Below, piece after piece: positions 47,901 to 60,715 of a DNA stretch of 64,000 nucleotides. Made by a program: the position numbers and the translations under genes. The notes under the pieces were generated by a model. The model did no database searches. It was not told the DNA's origin and saw nothing but the letters and a program-made list of their open reading frames with translations. Source of the stretch: Echinococcus granulosus (Eukaryota; Platyhelminthes; Cestoda; Cyclophyllidea; Taeniidae); assembly GCF_000524195.1 (NCBI RefSeq), contig NW_020170394.1:1019845-1083844 (forward strand), given 5' to 3'. Position 1 is the stretch's first letter. Every line of letters begins with the position of its first letter.

Positions 47901-50900
47901 AAACAAATCACCACTATTTACCATTCAGAAGCGTCATACAAATATTGAACAGCCACAGTACTGCTACGAATAAATGTTTTCATTCTTGAACTGCGCAGAA
48001 ATAATTAGGCATATTCCTTATCAAAACTAACATTTGCTCAAGTAGCCTTCGTTTAGAACTATGTACGATAGTTTGAGATTATTACAGATACCACTTTCTA
48101 AGTTTACTTTGGCATAGAAAGATTCGTGGTAGTCATTAGCCTTATTCAAGTGTTCTCAGTGGTCTCAGAGATTGCTTACATGGCTGACGATATCACTTAG
48201 CAATAAATATAAAATATTCTTTAAAATCTAGTTAGATCGTGCTGCTCCGAGCTCAAAGAAACGGAAAAGATCATATTACTATCAGTTTTGACCAATCTTT
48301 ATAAAGTGGAAAAAAATTATCATAGCCTAGTTGCTTACATACATTTGTAGAGACACCTCCACCTTAGGACAGCTAAGATTAGCAGTTGAAATTCTCACAA
48401 ATAAAAAGAAGCGTCCACCAAAAGTCAGTTTACCTACTTTCCCAAGTGGTTTTTAGGTAATTTTACAGCCCTAACAATTTTAGGATATTGTTTTAGGATT
48501 TCCATGATAAACACTCAGTTGCAAGGTAAAGCGATTGAAGAGGAAGATGAAAGGTTTTCAAAAAATACTGTCTTGGCAACATAGTGGATCAAAGTACTTT
48601 TCAAATAAACCAGTTTCGCTGATATTCCGAGAACCTAACTAGAATAATTCACAAGACGATTCTGTGAAGGCAGCAGTAATAAATTGAATAATGAAAAAGA
48701 AGTTTGTGCAATCAGCGCATGTCAAAGTTCAAATAGATAGGAGTTCAAAATATGGGATTTAGTTAGTTGAATTGTTTAAACTAAAAATTTACTTTGTTTT
48801 TCCTGCACGCTTACAGTTCCGAGATGTCGCCACGCTTTTCTGTGAAGTAAGGAGTTGGGTGGCGGATGCGGTCATCTGAGTTAGCAACGTCAGCGTGGTT
48901 TCTTCTGCTGTGGAAGAATGAATGATGCAGATACGGAGATACTTTGAAATAAACGAACTTCTTTTTTGGCATTTTAGAGAGCTTTTACAAAATTGCATCA
49001 GTGGGATTGCGAATTGCCATGGGAGCATAAAAAATGAGCTCCATTAATAACCTTAGCGAGTGCGATAGATGAAACATCCAAAAGCAAAGAATTAACTCGT
49101 ATCGTTAAAATTATTAGTCTGAAGCGAGAACGAGTTTACTTATAAAACTTCAATGAAATACAAACGTAGGCAACGTGTCCTTTGCACTAAGTTTTTGGAC
49201 TAATTAAGATAATAGAAACGCATTGGAAAATAAATCTATTCTGGAATGAAGTCGTTTCCAGGTTTGCTCGTAGTTTTTCGCCAGTTAATGCAAATTTAAA
49301 TGCGTGATTAATTCAGCATTGTGATAAGTGGAAGAAATATTCATTTTTAGACATCCTTTGACCACCGCATTTGTTGAAAAGACTAGAACCCACAAGCGCA
49401 TAAAATGACCAATTGGTGTTATTGACAAGGAACAACGCTTTAATGTAATCTTTAAAAGGACATAATATTTCTAAAGCATATTATTAAGTCATTCTTATGA
49501 TTGCGTCAAGGTAGCCATTAAGGTGGGTTTTAACGGATATCCAAAATCACCCTCCAAAAGTGACTGGCATACCTGTTTCAAGAGTGTTGGAACCGGGAGA
49601 ATCATCAATTCGGGGTGAATTCTAAAATGAAGACGTCGCTTATCTGATTAAATTCGCTTGATTGAATTAATCGAGAAATGCGTACATCATACATACATAC
49701 ATGCAGACGGGAAGTCGTTTAGCAGTAATTTTGTCTAAGTTATCTGTACTCTTACAGCAACTATGTTATGCATTGCCTACAGTCGGGTGAATATTTAAAT
49801 TTCTTCCCACAAATTCCCATATTTTTCGCACGCGGGCAATTTACACATATACATCGTATTGACTCGGGAATTTAACTCTGCTATTCAACGTTGAAAAACA
49901 GAAAAATTTTAACTTTAGAAATCATTAAAAACGCAAAAGAAATAAACTAATCCTCATAAAATATTTATTTAAGTGCGTAGTCTCACCATTTTGAATGCAA
50001 CGCAGGCGGGGGACCGACGAAGGGAAGCAGTGAAAACAGCCTTGCCACTCTTGTTCAAAAAGAATGCATTCATGTTTGTACTTCCTGCGTTTGTTCGCTT
50101 CAGGGGAGGAGAGAGATTGGGAAATACTTTGATTTTCTGTGCATCACTGGAGCCGATGCCGTCGCCGCTGGGTGAGTCGACAACGGCTAAGGCTGCGGTA
50201 CAGGCCAGCTCACTTAGAAGAACGTCCTCCTGTTGTTGCTTTTCGGTCGACTTGCTGCCCTCGGATGTGTCAGAGGTTGTGCTGCTGACCAACTGCTCCA
50301 CCGTATTGAGATCAACGAGTGCAGCTGGAATATTGTCTGGGTTCGCTGGTCGCGCTTTCTTTGCGAAGCCACCAGATGAACGGACAAGAATCTGTAGAGC
50401 AACTAAATAACGAATCAATCGTTTTAAATATGAATTAGAACCAGAATGAGCACTGAATCATCCGGGAAAGTGGAGTAACTTGTAATTAATAAATGCCATT
50501 ACTTTTTATTGCAATGCAATTTCTGATTAGCGTAGTTCTTGAAAAAACTTGTGAATACAAATAATTTCCGGGGGAAGCTTCAGTGCTCTAAACAATATGG
50601 GAGGCGGACAAATATAAAAACCCGTAAAGACCATTCCCGTAGATAGTGAAAGACTAGAATTATGATTTACCACCCACACGAAACCAACCTCATAGGTGCC
50701 ATTGAAAGCGACAAATGGAACTTACTAATCGGGTAGGTATAACTATAAAGTAGGAATTTTATTGTTTTAATTAAAAAGAAAGGGTTGGGACTACTTATTC
50801 GAATTTCCTCCTCTATGGGTACTCTGATGCAAGGACTTAAGGAGCCGCGCATGAAGCACATTGACAAGTTTAATTCACCTGACAACTTGATCAAATAAGG

Positions 50901-53900
50901 ACTGCATCAACCGCTGTTAAGGCGATAATCCAAAAAAAGATGTTATCAATGTCATTGACAATAATAAACAAACTCCAATTTTCCATAATATCGCCGTACA
51001 CCATCATTCTATCTTCAAAGCATCGGAGGACAATATGCTTTAGACATCATGCTTAGGACTGTGACAAAATACTTCTAAGGCGGTTGAGGTGAAGTCAAAT
51101 GTAAAGTTATATAATAAATCCTTACTGCTGTTTTTTAGAGCAGTCTCACTGGGCGACGGAACCTCTTGAGAAGTGGGATGAGAGTTAATGCGCTCAAGCT
51201 GACCTAGTGCAGGTCTTGACCATTTAGACCCCGTAAACCAATGGAAGAGGGCCGCACTCGAACAGAGGGCTGATAAATCAGAGAAAACCACGCCCGTACT
51301 ACCAACAAAGTGCGGCAAAGCGCAGAGGGCAGCAGTGATCAGGCTGATGTGAGGCGGATCTGGTTTGCCACCACTCCCCTTCAACGGCGAAAATGTTTGC
51401 AGTTCATGATCGTAGCAAAAAAAAAACCAAATTTCGCCAAAAAAGGGTTAACTACTTTGCTGAAAATGGAGCGAATAAAAAAAACTACCTTGAAAAGGTT
51501 GACTGTTTGAAATAAGATGCTACCTTTTTCTCCTCTAAAATGCCTCCGAGGGTGGCAAAGAGGCGCGGTGCATTCAACTGGTCGTCCTCTAGCATTGGAT
51601 CCCCTTTCATTGGTTCATTCGTCGCGGACATTGCAGCTAATTGCGCATCCAGGCAAGGAGCTATGAATGTTTGAGAGGAGCCAATCACAGGATGAAGCTG
51701 TCGCTTGCAAGATCAGGGTAAATGTGTGGATTACGCATCCCACCGCACCACGGGGCTTAGCGCTCTACGTTCTAATCCGTGCGCTTGTGCAACAAATTCA
51801 CGGAAAGTGATTTTAAGGCATCCAATTTACCGACCATATTATGTAATATAGGCATCTACCATAGTTCGGTTTGGCAATGAAATACGAATGAGTTAAGTGA
51901 CCTCTCGATTGACATGCAATAACTAAGGCAACGATCCACTTTAATGTAAAACACCTCGACTACCATTGCAAACAGAGGCAGTGGGAGTCGAAGATGCAGG
52001 ATTGAATTTTAGTGTAAGGTGGGAACTACTGTTAAGTTAATAAGTACCTGTATCTAACAACGGCCTGGAACGCGTCGGCACCACTTTTCCGATGTTGGAG
52101 CGATAGTAGTATGCTGCACACGAGAGCAACGATATGAAGCCAAGCCCTCGAATAAGCACTCCATGGTCGATCCCCCTGACCTTTTGAGGACAACCAAGGG
52201 GATCGTGTGGGGTACATTTGCAGTGAATGAAAGTTGGTCATTTACTTTTTAGTGAATTCTTAAAAAGTAATGCTCATAATATATCACATAAATTAAAAAT
52301 CAAATGCAAGAGAAGGAAAGATGACATTGACTGTCCAAGTGGTGAATTCAATTGTACGACCAATTTGTGCGTAAAAAAGGCGTTCCCAATTTAGTCAGAG
52401 ACACATCGTGTCACTTTTCAGAATTCAGATTCATGATCCCATTTTTTTCTGTTTCAGGATAATATAGGGTGATAAATAAGAGATTTATTGCAAGAAATAT
52501 ACCCCATCAAATATATTTAGTTGTATAATATGAATTAGTGATCAAATAAAGAATGAAATGTAACTTTTCTCAGCGTCAGAGTTGAATTTACACATTCCTA
52601 CAACATCGCTTAGCACAATAAAGATGAATAAGTAGATAAATTGATGATGACTGATAGGTGGGTGGGTAGATAGATAGAAGGAGGGATAGACAGGTAGAGG
52701 TATATGGACGATGAGAGTTAATGAAATTCAATTGTAATTACTTTCTGAGTTCTATCAAACGCAAATGAACTATCACATATCCGCGATTGCAAGCTCTTTG
52801 GCCATTGTGGGTGTCCATTTACTAAATTAGGGATAAATAAAGGCGCTCGGATGAGTTCATTGGGTGCTGATGGGTGAACTGAGGAGAAATGAGAGGAACC
52901 TCATCATTACAAAGACTTTACGCCTCATATGGGTAGAGGAGAAGGAAATTGGGGCTTTGATTGACGTCTTTAAACCGGAGACGTTTATTTGAGCAAGATG
53001 ACAGCAAAACAGACGTTTAAACTTTAGTTCGACACATTTCATAGCGAGAAAAAGTGTATTATATGGGTCATCTATCTTACTGGGAGGAATAAGATACAGA
53101 CCAAGCCAGTAAAATAAACTTATCAAAGTGATAAACGTTAGTAAGTATTGAGACGTGTGATGCTAAATAGCTTGAAATGCATTTAAATAATAAAGCGCAA
53201 AGAATTACACACAATATTTAAGGTCTGAGTTATTTACGATGCAAGTGCACCAAGTTTTGATGACAAAATTTTAAACTGATGTGAATAAACGAGTGTTAGT
53301 TAAAACTCCGGCGATATCAAGCGGTAGAGGGATCAATCACGAAAGGCAACTAAGTAGGCAGAAAATTGTAGAGTTCGCTTGATATTCGGTATCGAAATAC
53401 ACCGGCTTAGTATGCACTGCAATGTACAACTTTTGCCCAGTATTTATCTTTGTTTTAATAAAAGTGAATTCAATACATTGCCTAGTTTGAGGAACCGTTT
53501 TGACAGATCCATACATAGAGTTCAAATCCACTGAGATGCAAGAGCTATTTAGCTATTTTGCATTGAAAGTATTTTCAGATAAACTCGTTTAAAACGAAAG
53601 AGATGATCAAATCATTATACCTGTCTATTCTGCAGCAACTCCGGTATCACAATCCATGCAACTGATAGTAACCATAAGTGGATGTGATGACTGTATAGTT
53701 CCACTATCTCAGCTGAGCATGACTCGATGGGCTGGGAACTGGACAAATCAACGACGTTTTTCAACTGTGGATGCATCTCAATGAGACGTCTGAAAGTGAT
53801 GCAAGTATTAAATTAGGAAGGGAATGGGTATGAGCATGAATACAGCTTTGGCTTACCGTATCTCTCCCTCCAAACTCACAGGAGCAGCCAACTTCGTAAT

Positions 53901-56900
53901 GCTCAGCCTCATTAAGCATTCAATAAGGGCTACATGTGTCGCCTGAAAGGGGAATGCAGGGTGGGTTTAAGATTCCCAATTACTTCGGATTACAACGAGT
54001 ACATCAATTTGATGTCAATGGACCAGAAAATGGGGCGTAGTGGAAACAGAAAAAAAAAACAAGATAAACAACTCATTTGCATGCTTCACAGAGCTAGAGA
54101 TTCCCCCAAAAACCAGAAATTGATTGTGAATCTGCATATATGGTATTCTGCACAATCAACGAAAAAATTAAACCACTTTTAAAACTAGTTCAAATTTGTT
54201 TAAAGTCAAATGTCATTGAGTAAATTTCCCTCAAAACGCGCGATTTTAGGGGCCAAGTAGTATCAAAAACTACACCTTACAATGATAGAATGAGCGTGAA
54301 TATGGTTATGTGCATTGTTGTTTGCACAGCAACAGTCGCTTAAAAAAGGGAAGCTCTACTCCAAACGAAATGGTATACTCATTTAAATGAAATGAGTCAG
54401 TAACCTAAGTTGGAAAATTCCCTATTTAAATGTAAAAAGTGCAGCTCGATGTAAGTACATGCCACCTCAGATTTGTCCATCACATGGAATGTTTCCTATT
54501 GGGAATACCGTCAACTTCGAATGAACTTAAGATACAACAAAATAGAAAGTCGCGGCCATTGAAATTAGGGGAAGTTGAAAAAAAGACGGGGGATTCACAT
54601 TGTTCCATATTGAGATAAAGTATCCCAGTACCATTAAAGACTATGCACAGTTCAGGCTTGCTATATGCAAGATTCAGTCGCCGCAAAAATAAGGACCATA
54701 GATTTCGTGAAAATTTGCATATGCACTACTATCAACCGTGGATGTGGAGTGGCACGTTGTAGGAATGAACCACTAAAGAGGAGCTCAGGCTGCGTTTGCC
54801 TAGGTGGAAGCACCTAGATAAGATTTAATAACAAAAACACATACTTAAATTTATGAAAGGAATAAACAACATTGAATAGTCGAGAAAGACGATAAATTGG
54901 ATGATAATATAGGTGAACGCAAATGGAGTCAGGAGAATAAACATGCCTGGTATTAGTTTTGACTAGTAGCCGATAGCCACTGTAGTAACTCGGCTGTTAT
55001 TGTATTCGTCAGTTACAGTGGTGCTCGTTCCTCAGTACACGTCCCCCCTTTTGAAGGTAAACAGGTGATGGATTAGTTTTTGTGTTTACTTAAATGTAAT
55101 GAGGCCTTTAAAACCACAAACTACTGAAAAAACGGATGAAAAAAATTTCTTTTAGGTGACTTTTGCCATTTACTAGCCGAATTCCTTAAAAGTTCGGACA
55201 CAATATTAAATGCCAAAAACCCTCCAACCAAAAATAGGAAGCAGATGACTGGAGTAATTGAAAGAATCCATTTAATGTAGAGCATTTGATTCAGTTTTTA
55301 GGCATGTGAACGGACCCTTTAAGGCGAACTCATTAAACACTTAGAGGGGGAATAGCCAACTGCTATAGTATACCAAAAAGCATTTAAGTGGCACTGATAT
55401 GAACTACGAATGCGAATGGGTCCTAGTGATGCCCTAACGGTGTTTCATGAATGCCATTCTAAAATACGATAGGTTATAGAACAAACAGAAGACTCTCGGC
55501 TAAAGTGCTACCGAGCATCAGTTGCAATTCAAAAGGAGGAACTTTGGAGTCTATTGGGATGCAAGGATCCACTTTCCACTGTTAATGAAAAGTTGGGGTA
55601 GAAGCGACACACAAAAGAGGGCTCAGATACGAAGGCATGTTCCCATACATTATACTTATGACATCGAGCATTTGGTGCATTTCGAACTAATATTCCCCGA
55701 TTAATGTGAGAACCTCAGTGAATTGCTTCATTGCCTTCATTTCAATTTCATTTATTTAAGAATAATTTATGTCGTAGCTTGTGATTTATGACCTGCTTGG
55801 TTTGTGTTAATTTTCTCAATCAGAGGTAGAAATAAAAATGAGTAATCCTTTCCGACCATTTTATTGGGACTCGACTAATTCTCAGACAGGAAGGAATGAA
55901 GCTATCTCGTATAATTTGGCATTTCCTAAATACTGAAGTGATCCAATCTACCACATGAACTAAGAGACACCGCCTCTTGTGCCTTAATCGAACGAAAAAT
56001 GTCGAAGGGAGAATTCATGAAAACAAAGGAAATGAATAGATGTCCTATGTGAAGTGAGTAAACCTATGTATGAAATTGCGGGATGAAAAGGAATAGCATA
56101 TCACCCTTAATACTATAATTGTTGTTTTTTGGCGAAAAATAAAAGAAATATTACGAAGATGCGCGTACCAATTGTGAAAAGCATGCACAGTAGTCCTAGA
56201 GCGCCGTCTACGTGACGAGGGATAGCTAGCAAAGAGATCGGTTCAGTTCACTAAAACAGTACTTTTTTTGAGAAGAAAATATTATCTCTGGAATCATGAC
56301 ATTCAACCGTACTGGTTGAGGAGTTCATTTTATTCTTTAACAAACTAAAGGTTCCCAAAAAATGCTGAAGTAGGAAGTTTACGCGTTAGCTAGAATGCCA
56401 ATCCATCCGATTAGTCACTCGGTGTGTTCCAGTAGTGATCGCAACAGAGGTATATGCATTAGGTGAAACTGACGTCTGCCAACGTTATTTCTCGGCTATC
56501 TGACTTCCAGCAGCCTCTTTTCTAAGCCACCTGGCGCAGAGATTTAACGAATCTGGAACCAAATTCTAACTTAATTTGCTAAACGCTTAAGGAATATGGG
56601 AAAGTGTAGTTGTACCTAAAGCATAAATGATTGATTGCCAAAGGGTTGCCATTTGTTTCATGGGCCATGGGTTCACCATCGAATGTGAGTTTTTTGTTCG
56701 AAGATTCAGGAAAAATTTAGCAATGGACACACTCAAGCTATTCTCACAAAACTTTTATCAACAATGCATATAAAAAAGTACTGAAACCATTTACTAATTC
56801 ACTCTTAAATCAGTTTTAAGGAGGAAAGTTTACCTACTGTTTTTTGAAAAGTGGGCAAAGTTAATGCGAATTGTACAAAATAGCAGATAAGCATGACTAT

Positions 56901-59073
56901 GCCAGAGTAAAAGCAGTAGAAAAGTGACAAGATTAAAGCTTTCTCTCGGGTGCGGAAACCACCGACGATGGCATTGACTCATTTTACGGCGAAGAGTAGA
57001 AAGCTGTGCGTGCGAACGCTTGATTCAGATGGAATCGCACTTGTTAGAAATAATAACAACCAAGCACAAAACAAAGCATAAGTGTTTGTTATCCAAATAA
57101 ACTAAAACAAATTTGAATCAGGCGGTAAGATTTGCGATTTCCTTTATTGAATTCTAGAAAGCGTGAATTTGTCAATTCAATGAAGGGATACATCTTCAAA
57201 TGTAAAAAGTTCCATAGAAGACATTCTATGCCTAAAAACGGAAATTTCAGAAGGATACCCTTTCAAATGAGCGCATTAAGTTGTGGGAACACATGACTTC
57301 GGTAATAAATTCGCTCAGCGTTTCACAGAAAGCGGGATTCCGGCTTTCGAATCTATCAGTAGCGAGATTGTGTGTGCAATGTAATTGAAGTTCAGACGCA
57401 TTTTCATGCACCTATCTTATCATATGGGTAGGAATCCCAAATCAAGATATATCATAATCTAAAATAGTCAAATTCTTCATCGATTCCAAGTGGTAGATCA
57501 GCTATATTGAAAATTTAACACAGAAAATCGTTCCTTAAGGCGGATTATTATTGATACGGTGACAACAAAAGTCGTTATTTATGCGGAGATATGCATTTCC
57601 TTTGGATTTTCTGAGTATAGGGATAGCATAAAGGGGACAATCATACAGGAAGGTTAGTTTGGACGACCGTATCTGCGCAAGCGCGCGACCAAGTGAACAC
57701 ACGCGCGCACCGCTGCCACGCGGGTTATTGATCAACGCCTATTGCGCCAAGTCAGGCATCTTAGCTGGCGCATTCAGTGAAAGCGCCTAGGGTCGCTATA
57801 GTGATTTGCCTTGTGGTCGATCAGCATGTGCCCCCCAGGTTCGACTCCATTTAGCATATTTCCATTAACACTAGCAATATTTACCGTTTCACGCAGTGTA
57901 GATACTGAAATATTACTTAGCGCCTTCGATTAGGACCGATAGCTTCAAACCTTTTAACCATGTATAAGGCACAAAGGGGCGTTTGAGGGGCTGCAGTATG
58001 ACTGATTCAATGGGCACGTCATAACTAAAAAGATCATTCGCAAGCATAACTAGCAGTAACATCAACAAAACCTGGCATATACATACCCAAGTACATAAAA
58101 CTAACCACAAGATCTGAAGGGAAATACCATGTAGATGCTTCACAGATAATTTCATTTTAGCATGGCTATGCATGATGGAGCCAGAATAATTGAACCACTA
58201 AATTCTCACCGTCAATATTGGCCGAGCTACTTGATGAGTGCTTCCTAAATAATACCCATGCACTATACCGAATGCTCTTTAGTTAAATGGGGATGCATCT
58301 GAATTCTTAAGCCATATTGTGGAGGCCATATTTTTCAATTATGAAATGTAAGAACAAGGGAAATTAGGTGAAACTACCAAAGATGGCACTAACGCTTCTA
58401 AAAACAAAGAAAAGTCACTACATTTGTCAATTTAAATTCTTAAACTTACCTGACAAAATTCATTTTTGTTCGCAGCCTCCTCCAGTGTACCACACAATCT
58501 CTTAACATCTGGCAAACAACCGACATTATTAACCCGTAGTTGTTCATAGATCGCCGTAAAAGCTGGGACGTTAGCATTAGATGTCAATAAGCATGTAAAA
58601 TTTGAAATAAATTACAGTATAGCCAACAACCTTGGCTAAGTATACCAGGAAAATACAATGTGTGCATGACCAGGCTACAGGATACATTACTCCGCCTAGT
58701 AAGCTCATTTCAATAGTCTTAAAAATCAAAAACAAAAAAACAAAATTTCTCTCTCAGTCAAGCCATTAAGAAATACTCAAATGCATAAAACTGCTACCAG
58801 TATACAAATCTTGAAAAATGCAAAACGTACACCGCCACGCAGTCCTTTCTGAGTGAAATATATTCGAGAGTGCAGCAGCATACAATTGACAGCTGATGAG
58901 ACTCGTTTTAAGCTGGGGTTTGAGGCAATTCTATGACGTGTCATGATTAACAAGATGACACTAACAGATCCTCTATCAAACAGGTATTTACAAACCGACG
59001 ATGCATTTATAGGAACAGCGCAGCCAACAATCCAACATAATGCAGGCAAATCAGATAATTTTGAAGGATCCAT
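37443..59073 (-). CDS. CAMSAP: CAMSAP/Patronin, microtubule minus-end binding protein
   Basis: A 21.6-kb minus-strand gene. Exons: 59073-58833, 58562-58450, 53942-53857, 53789-53622, 52175-52048, 51660-51524, 51378-51126, 50391-49987, 49621-49573, 48907-48815, 47416-47200, 46713-46438, 45847-45303, 42100-41611, 40784-40629, 40598-40545, 40258-40076, 39793-39403, 38904-38711, 38096-37933 and 37611-37443. Together they code about 1500 residues (human 1249-1602). CAMSAPs cap and stabilise free microtubule minus ends through the C-terminal CKK domain. Phases close everywhere except between 51126 and 50391 and between 49573 and 47416, where at least one small exon each is missing or misplaced. A piece near 47.7 kb (LKEDAGDLCGHSQLSQLH) may be one of them. 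The start at 59073 is the Met before the first recognisable CH-region helix. Confidence 0.85.
44560..44870. other. GC-rich island inside a CAMSAP intron
   Basis: About 300 bp, clearly richer in G and C than the surroundings, with repeated GCCTGCC/GCCCGCC words near 44695-44730. Open frames on both strands here are compositional and have no splice sites. It may be a decayed repeat or a regulatory patch. Confidence 0.4.
46725..46765. repeat. CA/TG microsatellite
   Basis: Alternating CA with interruptions, directly beside the acceptor of the CAMSAP exon that starts at 46713. Confidence 0.7.
49684..49703. repeat. CATA microsatellite
   Basis: Short run of ACAT units in a CAMSAP intron. Confidence 0.7.
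52630..52700. repeat. GATA/GGTG imperfect microsatellite
   Basis: Purine-rich simple sequence with GATAGATAGA and GGTGGGTGGG words in a CAMSAP intron. Confidence 0.6.
53943..58449 (-). other. CAMSAP intron 2 (4.5 kb)
   Basis: The longest intron in the window, bounded by GTAAGT and TTTCAG on the minus strand. No nested gene was found. A GC-rich patch at 57660-57730 and a Pol III B-box-like GGTTCGACTCC near 57838 were noted. Confidence 0.55.
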
Positions 59074-59409
59074 GACCACTTGTAAGCAAAGACCACCAAC
59101 CCCCAACGTGACTGGGGCGTCCGAAATAGGCGGTGCACAGTGCAACCTCAAATAAATCCTAAATTTAAAAATTAAAAGCAGATCAAAGTGAAACAGCATT
59201 CCGCCTCCAAAAAAATATGAATTTACGACTTGTATCCTATTTTTAATAGAAATTGCACAAAGAAATGTCGGTGTACTAAAGAGCTGTTTACAAAAGTTTA
59301 AAAATTTGTAATTAATTTGTTATTATTTTTAAGGTCTTTTTACTGCACTGAACTAAATTGAATTCACAGCACAGTGTTTTGCCATTTTGCTTAACTGCAG
59401 AGGCTACTG

Positions 59410-60040
59410 AGTCTGTGCAGGTAGGCCGCTTGCTGTGCAGCTTCGCCCTTGGACCAAGCTTGTAATCTTTCAGCTCTTCTGTGTGTTATTAATACACGTT
59501 CCTTTCAATAAAAGTCTCATTGTGGCATCTGGCAAAGCCCAGGTTGCCACAACATATGGACACCGAATGATACCAAATACTGTGTAATACGTTGGGTAAC
59601 TCCCTGTTTTGGTGAAGAGCCGCTTTGAAATTTGGCATTGTGCTACGCCGGTTGGCAGGCCTTCGGGCCGCGCCGGTAGCCCTATAACATTCTGTATGCT
59701 AATGTTTATGCTCTATCCTAGTGTTATGTCTTCCTTCGTCTTCAGGAAGGTCTCGGGTCCCGTTGAATACCTACAACTGTTGCGAGGCTTCTCACGTATT
59801 TGCATACTTATAGACAATGCAGATGTATAAACTTAATCAGTTCGAACATACACCTACTCGACCCCATCGTTTAGGCAACAAGGGTTTGTGTTTGATGGGT
59901 CCGTGTTTAATTAGGCAAGTATGTCTCTCTCTTTGTGGCTGCACTTCCGCTGTGTGGCACGGCCTTTGATGCAGGCTTGTAATTCCCCAATCCTCTTGTG
60001 CGTTATTAATGCTATGGATTTATTATTTCTCTCTTCCACG
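59410..60040 (+). repeat. Pair of diverged direct repeats around a solo LTR
   Basis: 59410-59520 and 59925-60040 share a pattern: a GCTGTG...GGCC region, then GCTTGTAAT, then a TCTTGTGCGTTATTAAT-like end. They resemble each other at roughly 70% by eye and bracket the solo LTR at 59583-59775. They may be the ends of an older element into which the LTR element jumped. Confidence 0.4.
59583..59775 (+). repeat. Solo LTR of the TRIM-like element
   Basis: 193 bp, TGTAATACG...CCTACA. ACTG stands on each side (59579-59582 and 59776-59779), an exact 4-bp target duplication. No PBS follows, so this is a solo LTR. Confidence 0.8.
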
Positions 60041-60615
60041 TATGATTTTAATACCCCTGGAGAGAAAAGGCCGAGTGGAGGAGGACATCTCTTATTCGGG
60101 AAGCACTTGGACTTGCTCCTTGTAATAGATCAGTAAGTACTCCTGCTGCAAATTTTCCGATCCACTTTTTCCAAGCATACACCAATTAGGTGCTGGAGAA
60201 AAGACTGACAATGTAGATGACATTCTTTGGTAACTTGTAAAGACTGAGAAAGCTGTTCTGTGTTGCGTTGCTGTGCAGGGGCTCATTCTGATTTATTACT
60301 AGTAGGCTAAATAACCGTAATATTTTTGACTGTAAACCTTCCAGTCAAGGCTATCCCAAATGGTAGAAATTTCAAAAGACCCTCATGTTCAAGGTTTTTT
60401 CGATATTCGAAAATTTTGCTGAAATTCATTGTGTGATTGGAAGCATAATCATATTGATGATGTTTTCTAAGCAAAGAAGTGCCATTGTATTAAGTGCCTT
60501 ACGTTCGGTGGAATCTTTGTTTTTGAATGGAATGTAGTGGCAGATTTGAGATGGGACTTTTTTAAACACACGTGGTCAATCAGGCGGTAATTATTAGTTT
60601 CAGAAAAATGCACAC

Positions 60616-60715
60616 NNNNNNNNNNNNNNNNNNNNNNNNNNNNNNNNNNNNNNNNNNNNNNNNNNNNNNNNNNNNNNNNNNNNNNNNNNNNNNNNNNNNN
60701 NNNNNNNNNNNNNNN
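60616..60715. other. Assembly gap, 100 N
   Basis: Exactly 100 unknown bases, the usual placeholder for a gap of unknown size. The first part of the LTR copy at 60716 is lost in it. Confidence 0.99.

Larger units (their letters stand above)
39403..50391 (-). other. CAMSAP: CAMSAP linker: low-complexity stretches and coiled coils
   Basis: In gene order: a Ser/Pro-rich piece (50391-49987), the helix LDQQRRTIEANRQRALRQGD (47416-47200) that matches human EKRRAIEAQKRRIEA, acidic and Arg-rich pieces (46713-45303), the helix VTTLRSDIERLTAQQLSL (42100-41611) that matches LQRDMQRLTDQQQRLL, the LFITFENP motif (human FFYKDEDKP), and a basic coil PKDKASLL-RLQRARERLE (40598-40076, human KRASLLERQQRRAEE). 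A Ser-rich piece precedes CKK. Confidence 0.75.
51126..59073 (-). other. CAMSAP: CAMSAP divergent N-terminal and CH region
   Basis: Seven exons. Matches are weak but in order: LSDLPALCWIVGCAVPINA (human AKIACNLAWLVAKAFGTEN), GAFTAIYEQLRVNNVGCLPD (GHDAVIQALAQKGLYVTD), THVALIECLMRLSI (AHLAMIDTLMMAYT), SAEIVELYSHHIHLWL (IEDAVMYWINKVNEHL), and ALCSSAALFHWFTGSKWSRP (YLVFMAELFWWFEVVKPSFV). The intron phases agree through all seven exons, which supports the chain. Confidence 0.6.

Noticed and set aside
49973..50410. 145-codon plus-strand frame
   Set aside because: Lies opposite CAMSAP exon 50391-49987, which has proper acceptor and donor on the minus strand. GC-rich codons keep both strands open.
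57838..57848. GGTTCGACTCC, a perfect Pol III B-box word
   Set aside because: The flanking bases do not form a T-stem or acceptor stem, and no A-box stands at the right distance, so it is not called a tRNA.
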